Source: Onchidella celtica
Lineage: Eukaryota; Mollusca; Gastropoda; Systellommatophora; Onchidiidae
Direction: 5' to 3'
Length of the DNA: 64,000 bases
Assembly: GCA_963931925.1 (NCBI GenBank)
Contig: OZ007570.1
Span: 70,742,046 to 70,806,045, forward strand
Shown one piece after another: positions 35,655 through 46,087 of the stretch. Within the stretch, counting starts at the first letter, position 1. Each line of letters starts with the position of its first letter. The notes below the pieces were generated by a model that was not told the DNA's origin, did no database searches, and was given only the letters and a program-made list of their open reading frames with translations. A program made the translations under genes and the position numbers.

Positions 35655-35786
35655 GTGGCGGCCATTTTAATTTATGCAAATGAGGGTCAAATTATGCATC
35701 CACAACTTGTGTCCTACCCTAAAATTTCTTAGATTGGTACAGGCTACTGGGGGGCCAAAAGGCACCTTTCTAATCAGAATTGCAGG
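35655..35786 (-). repeat. Right terminal inverted repeat
   Basis: Inverted partner of 32136-32270. It ends (plus strand) CTTTCTAATCAGAATTGCAGG. Confidence 0.8.
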
Positions 35787-36904
35787 CAATGTTGCCTAAG
35801 TAACCCCCTATGTAAGCTAGATCTTTATTAGATATACACAAATCTTGGTCCACGTGAATTTTCAATGTTTGCCTGACTCTCTGCATTAACTCAAGAAATC
35901 CTGAGTTTGAATCGAGAAGTTACAAGTGAAGTAGCAATTTAGATCTAGGTCTACATCTAGATCATCTCGATGTAATTAATATAGATAGAGTATAGATCTA
36001 GCTCTGGACCTAGGCTAGAGTTATCTAGTAATACGTGGGGATATCGTAAATCTTGATTCCAATCTGTGGCAAAACATGTTGACCTCTACTATTTGATAAC
36101 GACAAATATGAAGGCTAAGGTTGGGGTTCTTGTTGATTGGTTTATGGCTTAAAATGTAGAAATATATCTATCAATAGATTTCGGTTGTCATGAGATGTAT
36201 CAGGTCTCCACTTTTTATTTTTGGTCAAAATGTAGTTTGTTAGATTTAGTTTAAGTAGAGCTGTAGTAATTCCATTAGTTTTTCTGTGATGTCTTTCCTT
36301 TTTTTTTTTCAATCAACAATTTACATGAATTTTTTTTTCAAACAAAAGCAACTAGAAGCTGGAATATATACATGAAAAATGGAAATGATTAGATATATCA
36401 TTCTGTTACGATTATTATGCTTAAGACTGGCAATACGCAAAGACACGTTATAGCGACTGTCATGTGAAAGAGGCTGTAAGTGTTAGCATTAAGCTCCTTT
36501 ATATTATACATATCGTCATCAATACACATCAATTTCAACAACGTTTTATTAAAGCATCATTTGGTTCTCATTTGAATTCGTTATACTTTAATGTCCTTTT
36601 GCAGACACTTACTCATGAATCCGAATGATCTTGAATCTACTGTAAGTGCATTTTTTTTTTATCCACCAGTTCCTTTCACAGTCATGATATATGAGATTGT
36701 TAGCTCTAACTGCTTTTGAGGAAAAATGTTTGGGGTTTTGTGGATTGATTGTTTACCATGTGCCTCTGTGTGAATACAGAATAATTATTTCTGCCTCATC
36801 ATCTCTCTTGCCAGTATTTTGTTTGAATGTTTAGGAGTGAAATTTTGCTTTTCAAATATGGGGAACAACAAACGTTTCCGGTGGCCCATTTATGTTTATA
36901 AACT
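35787..36904. other. Spacer rich in AGATCTA words
   Basis: Between about 35930 and 36030 the words AGATCTA, CTAGATC and TAGAT overlap repeatedly. The rest is AT-rich. No gene is seen. Confidence 0.5.
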
Positions 36905-36918
36905 ATTCCTGAATTGCT
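36905..36918 (+). repeat. LINE target-site duplication, left copy
   Basis: attcctgaattgct, identical to 41335-41348 across the LINE. Confidence 0.85.
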
Positions 36919-36925
36919 CGAGTGC

Positions 36926-39900
36926 TCATCCCTGGCCGATCGAGTTTTCACTCGTGACGGCAATGGCGAATATGGCAGTATTCTTTAATTGTTTAACGTC
37001 CCCATAAAGGCAATTGGAGACTGTCGGGGTATCTGGGAGGTAGCGGGATCTCAGTTGTTTCAGTCCTTGGCACTCCGCAAGTATGTGCTCGACTGTCTCC
37101 TGCGGGGACCCGCATTGCCGGCATACTGGCTCACGGAGTGGGTTGCAACGGTTTAGATGTGCGTTCAACTGGACATGTCCCGTCCTCATACGCTGTATAG
37201 TAGTCGCGTATTTACGCTCTAGTGTCAAAATCGTTTATCCGAGTTTGTCCATTGATATAGCCATTTCCTGCGTCGGTAAGCGCGGATTCTGGCTCGGGCT
37301 GCTGGGTAAGACATGGGGTGCTTTGGCTGTTCGTCCCTGGTCCCCTGTTTCGCTAGGATATCTGCAACCTCGTTGCCCCGGATTCCTCGACACCTTATCC
37401 ACTTATGATCTGGTGGCAGATATGTCTGATTTTGTCTGCGCCATGTGCCTCGAACTTGTGGTTGAGCGATTGGACGGCCATCAATGTGGCCCTTGAGTCT
37501 GTGAACACAACAATATCTTCTGGCGATACTGTTCCGTTTTCAAAGCCATTGAAAACCGTAGTCAGTGTCCTCCAAATCGCTGTCGCCTCAGCGTCGAAGT
37601 TGGAGCCATTCGCCCCACACGGCCCATAGATCTTTTCGGTGTCGGTGCCGTCAGGGTAGTAGATTATTGCTCCGTACCACGCATTCGTGGTCGCCTGTAC
37701 TGCCGAGCCGTCAGTATAAGCCTTAATCATGTGTGCTGGGTACAAGTCAATAGTTTCGCCAGCGGCCGTTTTAAGAATCGTGGGATTGACCTGCTTAGTC
37801 ATGTTTGTGTCTAGAAGCGTGGTTTTGATCACTGGGGGTTTCAGGGAGGCGTGATGTGGCTCTTTCGTCCATAACCGAAGGGGCATTTTCTCTTGTTCTA
37901 GCCCATACTCCTCAGTTAGTCGTTTGGCTTCGCCCAGGAACGACTTCTTCTGAAGTATTCTCGGTGGCGGGTCGGTTTCGATCGCCTCCCGCGCCGGATA
38001 GTCCGGCTCGAGCCTTTTTAACCTCTCGTACTGCTGTAGTACGCTTCCTTCCCTTCTGGTTGCCAGTGGTTCCACATTGGTCATGATTTCGAGAGCATTC
38101 GTAGGAGTGGTTTTGAGGCAGCCTGTTATGAGTCTCATGGCGCTGTTCTGGACTCGGTCCAGCGCCGACAGCGTTCGGTCGCTGGCCATTGGTTGCAGTG
38201 GCAGGCTATATTCTATGCCTGCTCGGACGTAGGCTAGATATAGGTGTCTGAGAACCTTCCCAGTGGCACTCCAGTTGGTACTGGTGAGCGTTTTCAACAG
38301 TGTTAATCGCCTCCTAGCCTCGGACTCGAGCTTGCTGACGTGCGTCTGCAAGTTGAGCCTGCTGTCAAGTTCAGCTCCCAGGTATCGTGGTGCGCTTTCC
38401 CTTTTGAGTGTCTGGCCATTAATCTTAAGAGTGATGGTGGCTTTCTGGGCGTGTTTGCCGTTGGTGAAGAGTTGATAAACGGTCTTATCGACGTTTATCT
38501 CCATCTTCCACAATCGGCAGTAGCAGGCAAGCGTCGCGAGGTCCCGGTTAAGGTCTCGCTGTAGCCATTGGAAATGCTTTCCTGTCCTCCAGATTACCAT
38601 ATCATCGGCATACATCGCTTTTTCGCATCTCAGGTGTTGGGTAAGGTCGCTGGTGTAAGCCGCAAAGAGCGTGCAGCTTAACGCTGAACCTTGCGGCAGG
38701 CCATTCTCCATGGTGAGTTGGCTTGAGGTCTGTCCGTTCACTCTGGTACGGACTGTTCGATTGTGAAGGAAATCTTTTACCCATGCATACAAGCTTCCTT
38801 TGACCTCCGCCTTGAGTAATTTAAGGAGTAGCCCACCTTTACACACCTTTTCGTACGATTGTTTGAGATCGACGAATACGGCGATGGTATGCTCCCGCCT
38901 ATGGAAACCATTATTGACCGCTTGGGTCAATCGGATAAGCTGGTCCATCGTCTGCCTGCCACTACGGAAGCCCGCCTGGTGTCTGTCTAGAAGACCGCGC
39001 TCTTCTAGATACCAGGTCAGCCGGTAGTTAACCATCCTCTCCCCTACTTTGCAGATGCAAGAGGTAAGGGAGATTGGTCTGTAATGTGATGGTTCGGTAC
39101 CATCTTTGCCTGCTTTAGGGATCGCTGTCACCACGGCCTTTTTCCAGTCAATAGGGAGTTTTCTTTCGTGCCACGTTCTATTTTTTAAGGCTAGGAGCCA
39201 TTTCTTTGCCGTGTGGCCCATCTGGAGCAACATCTCGTTAGAGATTTTGTCCGGGCCTGGCGCTTTATGATTTTTACACTTGCCAAGTGCTCTCTCCAGT
39301 TCCTCTAGGGTGAACTCACTGTTAAGGCCCTCGTAATCGCTGTCTACCTGCGACTTTTCGAGCTGACGCCTGACCTTACGGAGCCCCTTGTCCGTATTCG
39401 TAGCTTTGCCACTCTTATTTGTACTGGCAAAGTGTCGGTTAAGCATGATTGCACGCTTATGGTCTTTCACCGCGACCGTCCCATTTGCCCGTATCGGAGC
39501 GACATTCTTTACTCTTTGCCCCCGATTAAGGCGATTCAGGACGGTCCACGCTCGGCCACCACTCGGGTCCACGTTCAGAGACTCGCACTGGTTTATCCAC
39601 TTTGCCCTTTTGGTGCTTCTAGACAACAGCTTGACTTTGGCGGTCAATCTGTTATATTCGATTCTGGCCGCCGTGCTCGTTTTTGCTTTTCTTCTCGCCC
39701 TCTTACGCTGTCGGACCGCCTGTTCAAGTTCCTTTGACCAGGGCAAGCGATTTAGGGGCTGCAGTCCTCGCGGAATACTCCGCTTAGCAGCTGCGAGCAC
39801 GGCCGAAGTCAGTACGGCGTTAGCTTCGTCAGTAGTACCCTGGTTGGGGCCCACCTCGTTCAGAGTTAAACCTAAAATCTCTCTGAACTCTTCCCATCTG

Positions 39901-40749
39901 CCTCGTTTATAATTCCAGTTTAAACGTTTCTCCTTCTTCTTAGCTGTTTTAGTCTGGATTTGTACGAGGAGAGGGAGATGGTCGCCACCTACGTCCTCGA
40001 GGACTGCGTAGCTGTGTCTGGTAACGAGGTCAGCAGATAGAAGCTTAATGTCGGGCCGACTCTCCACGCCGTTTGCTCGATGCAGGCAGGTGGGCGTGGA
40101 GTCGGCTGATTGTATCCGGACCAGGTTAGAACTTAGGAGGAGATCTTCGACGTTTCTTCCTGCAATGTTCGTCGATTCTGGGCATACCCCATTTCAGGGC
40201 TTCGTGCGTTGAAGTCTCCTCCGATGATTGTATTATTCAAGGTAGCCTCTTTTAACCCTAGGTCGCAGGGGACCTTAGGAGGATTATAGACATTCGTGAT
40301 GGTAAAGGCCACGCCGTCCTTCCATACTGTAAGAGTGAGGGTATCAGTTTCACCCTTGCTCGTCGGGACGTGCTGCCTCACAGCCGTTATGTCATTACGA
40401 ACCAGTGTTGCAATGCCTCGGCACTTGTGACATGCGCGCCTCTCCCATTCAATAGAGTCTCTTGAAGGAGAGCTACATGGATGTGTTTTGCCTTGAGGAG
40501 CTTAGTTAGCTCCAGGACCTTCGGGCGAAGGCCGCAGACGTTGAGCTGCAACATGTTAAGTGTTGCAGGGGGATCCCTCGCCGCTAGGGTCCCCTTGTTA
40601 GTTTTCACACACGCATTCACACTCGCATTCGGACACAGGTCACCAGTAGCATACTTGCGTAGGGGGACCTGGCAACTGCCATCCTCCCTACGGAGGATAT
40701 GTTTGGGTTCCTCAGCTCCACGTTTATTCTTGCCATATTGTACCATCAT
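36926..40749 (-). pseudogene. LINE ORF2: endonuclease, reverse transcriptase, RNase H
   Basis: The endonuclease starts near 40640 (LNMLQLNVCGLRPKVLEL...LLQETLL) and continues to GGDFNARSPEMGY near 40210. The largest open part (37395-40067, 890 codons) holds the RT with FVDLKQSYEKV (38870), NGLPQGSALSCTLF (38690) and YADDM (38610), then RNase H with AYTDGSAV (37710), a Glu-containing helix and FTDSRAT (37500). The RNase H end (IRGNEVADILAKQG, about 37345-37390) and the CRQCGSPQETVEHILAEC motif (37070-37130) lie in other frames. I count about four frame shifts: near 40430, 40160, 37393 and 37225. The products would bind and copy the element's own RNA at a nicked target. Confidence 0.88.
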
Positions 40750-40849
40750 ATATATAGTGGGAAATTGTTGCTGCTTTGGCCCCTTTCAGACAAATGGAGG
40801 CTGATGACAGCCTGAACCAACTGATACGTATCACGACGTGACCAGAATC

Positions 40850-41010
40850 TTACTTTCTCATCCGCCAGCGTGCGGTCATGGTCTTGTTCAGGTCATTGTC
40901 ACGTAGTGCTTGCTGCACGACTTCTCGAAGGATCGATCTGGTCAGTCCCCGGCCCTCAATCGGGGACTGCCACCACTGCGTTCTGCTAGGCAATTTGCCC
41001 CCATCTGCCT
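40850..41010 (-). pseudogene. Possible ORF1 C-terminal remnant of the LINE
   Basis: Minus strand, about 50 codons ending in TAA at 40850-40852. It reads ...QWWQSPIEGRGLTRSILREV, then VQQALRDNDLNKTMTARW and a basic end. It lies where the end of ORF1 is expected, about 200 bp ahead of the endonuclease. No zinc knuckle is visible, so the assignment rests on position. Confidence 0.4.
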
Positions 41011-41334
41011 ACAAAAACGGAAAGCTCCCAGTGTTTAACGGCTTCGGGAAGGTCAGCCGTCAGCCCGTCCCCGTTTGCCAGCCCCCAGCTTGGGCTGCCC
41101 CGCTGCTACCACGTGGCGGTCGAGAAGAAATTCTCCCCGGGTCTCTCCAGACATGGGATCGGGCTTATCCGGAGCCCGGAGGCTGCGGAATGGTCATAGG
41201 CGAAACGGTGATCATCTGCTAGTACCACTCGTTCGCATGCACCTTGTACGAAGGACCCACCGAGACAGTATCAGTATTCGACTAGATAGTCGGTTTCCCG
41301 GAAGGACTGCAACCGCAGGACCCTCGGATCAGCG

Positions 41335-41348
41335 ATTCCTGAATTGCT
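41335..41348 (+). repeat. LINE target-site duplication, right copy
   Basis: attcctgaattgct, identical to 36905-36918. Confidence 0.85.
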
Positions 41349-42602
41349 AATCATGGTTCACTCATTCCGTGGTGGCTTGTGAAATATGTTAATATTTTCC
41401 TCTAGGCGGAAGAGTCACTTCCATTAAGTGGAAGAATTATTTTTTCCATTAAGTGGAAGCGTCACTTCTATTAGGCGGAAGAGTCACTTTAACTTAAGGG
41501 CACAAACACAGTTGAAGTCGTTTTCAACTTATGATCAACAAACTCTCAATGCTTTCCTGAACGACATTATGACTCGTAAACTTTTGGTGAGAAAGGATCT
41601 CCAAATTCTGTGATCAGCGCTACAATGCTGACAAATCAATGTTCTGCCACTTTCAATCCCTTTGAACAATCATCCGTGAAGAAGCATTTTACTACATTAA
41701 AATTTCTCTCAACTTCGACTCAACAAATAGATCTAGGCCATGGGTGGCAGTGAAATGTGTATAGCAGGGGTACAAAGCCGCCAATCGATTTATGAAAAAA
41801 AACCAGGCGTTGGTTTCGCATTTTTTTTTTCTTCAGTTTTTGCCCAATGAATAGCGCAGAGCCGTCTTAACGCACGGGCACACTGGACAGTCGTTCAGGG
41901 ACCCCAAGGGTTTCGGTGGCCCCTGCATGAAAATTTACAGTAGTTTTCAAAACCGTAAAGAAACGCCTGTTGCCGTAATGACGTTCATCAGTGTAGTATG
42001 AAATAATGCATGCTTCGCCCTTCTGTAATTGTGGCTCATTTCTCTTTATCACTTAGACCGGTTAAGCCAGTAGCTCTGCTCCGCGTTGGACATTATCTCT
42101 CTCTCTCTCTCTCTCTCCCTCTCTCTCTCTTCTCTCTCTCTCTCTTTGAAGTAATAATTATTATTTTATTTATTATTTTGTCATGATGTGTCTTGTTGAA
42201 GACTGGTTCTTGAAAATGTTCAGGACCCAAGGAACAAAAATTACACGCCTAGAAGTGAACTCAGATAATGCCATCTCTGAAATTATAACAGACCAAAAAA
42301 AAAACGAGTCTCTTTGATGTTCAGCACATATCACATCTGTAAGTTTATTTTTAATTTTAAAACAAAAAATGAATTCATTTATATATATGTGAGTGCAATT
42401 ATTTAGTTTACAGTCTTGTTCGCATATAAAAGAAATCTACTTTTCTTCAAGAATATATTATCTCTCATGAATTCTACGCACTTGACTTTCCAGATAGTTT
42501 TGACCCGAACTGTAGGTGGAGATTACTGTCTTGCAGTAAATCAAAACATTCAGCCCAGTGGACTAATGTTACCATATCCTATTATTTACACCACTGCCAT
42601 TG
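41349..42602. other. Spacer with small repeats
   Basis: Around 41405-41490 a motif '(c/a)attaagtggaag...tcactt' recurs three times at about 30-bp intervals. A (TC)n tract lies at 42089-42146. No gene is recognised. Confidence 0.5.
42089..42146. repeat. (TC)n microsatellite
   Basis: CT dinucleotide repeat with few interruptions. Confidence 0.9.
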
Positions 42603-42900
<298 letters not shown>

Positions 42901-43149
42901 TCTACATAATATCTATCTATTTGTTTGACGGTCTGAGTGTCTGGAATTCAATTTTTTTGGTCAAATGTCCTTGTTTCGTAACCTCAATTTAGTTTATTTT
43001 ATTTTTGTGTACCATGTTCCTTTATTTTAAAATAGTTTCATAACTTACATTCATTTTGCGCTGGTTATGCCCAGCGCCACCCCCCCCCCAACCCACCCCC
43101 GCCCCCCTCCGCCAGCCCCAACAGACGTCGAGACTAATAATAATAGGGC

Positions 43150-44006
43150 CATTGGGGAGATTCCACATTATTTTGATAATGAGCATCGGCAGGAAATGAT
43201 GACATTACAATTCCATGCTTTCGTGAAGAATCAAAACGGTCGTTGCCGAAATAAACGAGACATACAAAAAAACAAAAAAATATGTTCTCACCATTTCAAG
43301 TGTCCAATTCTAAGAAAGAATGTACAGCAGGTCGGAAGAACGGCACTTACATCATTCCATCAAATCCGACTTGTTAAAAAACTAGGTCCCTCGACCCCCT
43401 TTTTCATGATATAGATTATTCCTTTAAATACTTCATTAGTGGTATGGTGTGATATCTCAAGTAATTTTAACTACAAACGTTTAGAACAATGCTACGATGC
43501 AATATTTATACGTGTAATACCACGCGTGAATAACATTCTCTTCAAATACATTATCATAAACAGATACAAATAGAAAAATTATGAAGAGAATCTATCAATC
43601 CATCTGTCTGTATGGTAACTATTCGTACGTATGTCCGTGTGTCTATTTGTCTGTGTGAATGCCTGCAATTATTATTTACTAATTTATAATGTTGGGGTTT
43701 GTTAGATTATCCCTGTCTTCATTATGCATTGTAGAAGTTGTTCTATTTTTCTAAATACTCCCCAGCCATCTGTGACCCAATCACCATTCATCCTCCTCCC
43801 CTCCCAGAAAGGGCGATGTAATTTGGCTATTGAACATTGGATACAGCAGCCAAACAATGACACACTTGTTGACTGGTATTTTGTTTCCTATAGGTGGCGG
43901 GGGGGGGGGGGCGGTTGGGTTTGAGTTTGGAGAAAGCACTTTGACACAATAAGGGACACATTGTGCTAGACAAAGCAAGACGAAATACAGAATAAAACAG
44001 AGGGAG
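43150..44006. repeat. Duplicated block, copy 1 (interrupted by the LTR element at 44007)
   Basis: 43155-43385 matches 61517-61745, from 'gattccacattattttgataatgagcatcgg' (first 20 bases: gattccacattattttgata) to 'ccgacttgttaaaaaac'. 43435-44000 matches 54140-54298 joined to 55528-55880, through 'gatgcaatatttatacgtgt', 'tgcctgcaattattattta' and 'agaaagggcgatgtaatttg'. The block contains a G run at 43900 that is also present in the other copy. Identity by eye is around 90%. Confidence 0.8.
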
Positions 44007-45407
44007 TGTTACGAGTCTGGTCTGGGTGATAGTGTTACAGAGTGGGTGTTATGAATTATTGGTTTTATGACTGCATTTTAAAATCGAGAGGTATTTACTA
44101 ATTAAGCTTTCGTACCATGCCACACACTAAGAACAATCTGAATAAGTTTTATCAACAGACCTGCAGGGCCACAAATTTAATTACCTTAAATATCCTAACA
44201 ATTTTGTCTAGATCTCTTACATACTAAAAAGACAACATCAGCAGCATCAAATGAAAATTCAATAATATGTCACTAGAAGTCTCCTCTAGATTCCTATAAG
44301 ATTAAGATCATTCTGACTCACTAACAATTTAAGTATGAATTATCTATCTCTCAGATATAGTCTGCCTACTATCTATCAAGCAATATACTCATGTCTCTGG
44401 CGACAATGTCATCTCAGCTATTTGTGCCTACCGCTTATAATGGATCGAGCTCGTCAATACAAACTGACGTAGTTAAGTTAGATCTACTCTAGGATGGGCT
44501 GGCAATCCCCAGCCTCATCCAGACAAATCAATTCCAATTCACAGTTGTGTATGCCAAACATTCATACTAGATCTAGTTGCAAGTTAATATACATCTTTGT
44601 CTTGCCTTCTTGGGTAGCACTTCTAGAATGTGCGGCAATCCTGTCCTACTGGAAAAATTACGTTCAGCTCCTCGCTCATTGTTGAATCATCAACAGACAA
44701 ACACTTACACTTGGTCCCTGATAAGGAATCAGGGAACAGTAGACAAGAGCAGTGGGTATATATCACAATCGAGCATATGGCTTCATCTCAATGCCTATAA
44801 TGGACATAGACATAAAAATAACAGTCTTCTGATTCTTCTGGCAGAATCACGCCGACGCCTGCACAGATGGAATTTTCTGTATGGAGTCCTGAACATAGGA
44901 ATGGCTACGCTTATATACTGTGCGGCCAGCTGCAAATTACCGTCCAAATGCCTAGATTTGATTGGTGCATCCATTCGAGCCCAGCTCGTAGTATTAATAG
45001 ATCTACATGGAAGTTGGTCACGGCCTTGTACTAGAAACAGACAAGGTCAAATTAAAATGTCAAAACCATTACTAAAATCTCTAAACCCTCGTGCTTTCTA
45101 CGTTTTATGTACGAATTTCTGAACGCGACTAAGCGTCTTAAACTATCTGCTTATTCACCCCTTCTCTTCCCTTGTAAGAGTTCATCAAAATCACGGGGTC
45201 GAGAATTGCACTGTCACTCCTAACTTATCCATTTATTCTATCTTGCCCCACTTTCTTTCCATCTCTAAGAAAAAGTGTTACAAAAACAAACTGTTCACGA
45301 GAACAGTTCAAGGACAATTTACGCTGGTTATAATCAACGAAACCGTGAAACAAACAAGTCTTTTCAAGTCGTGACCCAGCACGACAATTATAACTTTAAC
45401 CTTGACA
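44007..45407 (-). repeat. Left (3') LTR of the Gmr1-like element
   Basis: 1401 bp. Plus-strand reading TGTTACGAGTCTGG ... CCTTGACA, i.e. sense TGTCAAGG ... CTCGTAACA. The solo LTR at 23491-24893 is the same unit in the other orientation and confirms both ends. Confidence 0.92.
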
Positions 45408-45420
45408 TCCCCCACCCCAG
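45408..45420 (-). other. Polypurine tract
   Basis: Minus-strand ctggggtggggga immediately before the LTR start, the expected primer for plus-strand synthesis. Confidence 0.7.
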
Positions 45421-46087
45421 TGGAAATTTTAAGAAAAATTTACACGATAGGATCCAAGAAACCCCAAAGTTATTGTGGTAGGGGCTTAAATACTACGGTA
45501 GAAAAGCGAGCCCTAAGCTTGAGAACAAAAAAAACTTTAACTAAGAACGTGCATATTGGATGGACAAAAAGCATACAATTATTGATGCCACGTTCTATAG
45601 AATCTAGTCTATCGAAACATTGTTACTGCACACAATCAAACTTCTCACGAACATTTATAATAACAATGAGTATATCACTGTATACTGCTGAATTAAAGTA
45701 TAACTACTATCAAACAATCAGGCCTTACTGAAAGGAATAGGCTCATAATTATCTAGTCAACACACATACTTGTTGCTTATATACACATTCACAAACAATA
45801 TATTGTTAATTAAAATACTGTGGTATCCAATGGCAGCAGTAGCTCTGGTAGCTTGGTTTGCCATGTCTCCATCTCATTGACCCGCTGACAAGGGCGTCAG
45901 GTTTGTCAGAAGTTCAGGTCACAGTCCGGAATGACGCTGGTGGAAAGAGGATATTCACAAAAAAGGATTGTAAAACTGGTTCATAAAGTAATGAACAAGA
46001 TAAATGTGAATCCATCCACCGTCTAGAATTGAGGGGGACAAGCACTATCCAACCCCAATACAAGACACAACACTCTTTATTAGGAAA

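Larger units (their letters stand above)
32136..35786 (-). mobile_element. DNA transposon with ~130-bp TIRs and XPG-like nuclease coding
   Basis: The left end (32136-32270) and right end (35655-35786) are inverted complements: tips CCTGCA(A/C)TTCTGATTAG, then TTTTAGGGTAGGACACAAG, then (A/T)ATTTGACCCT and ATTTGCATAA, with an unmatched segment of about 45 bp after the tip. Between them the minus strand carries decayed coding of a protein common in invertebrate and fish genomes, with EEADTRIFVHVADA, IRSIDSDVVV and TGCDTT motifs. No target-site duplication could be fixed. The acidic motifs resemble the XPG-type nucleases encoded by Academ and Dada transposons, but I cannot settle the superfamily. 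The element is 3.65 kb and no longer codes a whole protein. Confidence 0.8.
36919..41334 (-). mobile_element. LINE, I superfamily (EN-RT-RNase H), 5'-incomplete
   Basis: 4416 bp between identical 14-bp flanks. It is markedly more GC-rich than the surroundings. On the minus strand it carries, in order, an ORF1 C-terminal remnant, an apurinic-type endonuclease, a reverse transcriptase, RNase H and a CCHC-like motif. RNase H after the RT places it in the I group (I, Nimb, R1, LOA and relatives); Nimb-like is my guess because such elements are known from molluscs. The 3' end has no poly(A) tail. Because only the end of ORF1 is present, the insertion is 5'-truncated. Several frame breaks make it inactive, but the perfect target duplication shows that it is not very old. 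Confidence 0.88.

Noticed and set aside
39388-39912. 174-codon plus-strand frame
   Set aside because: Antisense of the LINE reverse transcriptase region.
45421-46087. Envelope gene between Pol and the 3' LTR
   Set aside because: No open frame of adequate length, signal peptide or membrane segment is present on the coding strand.
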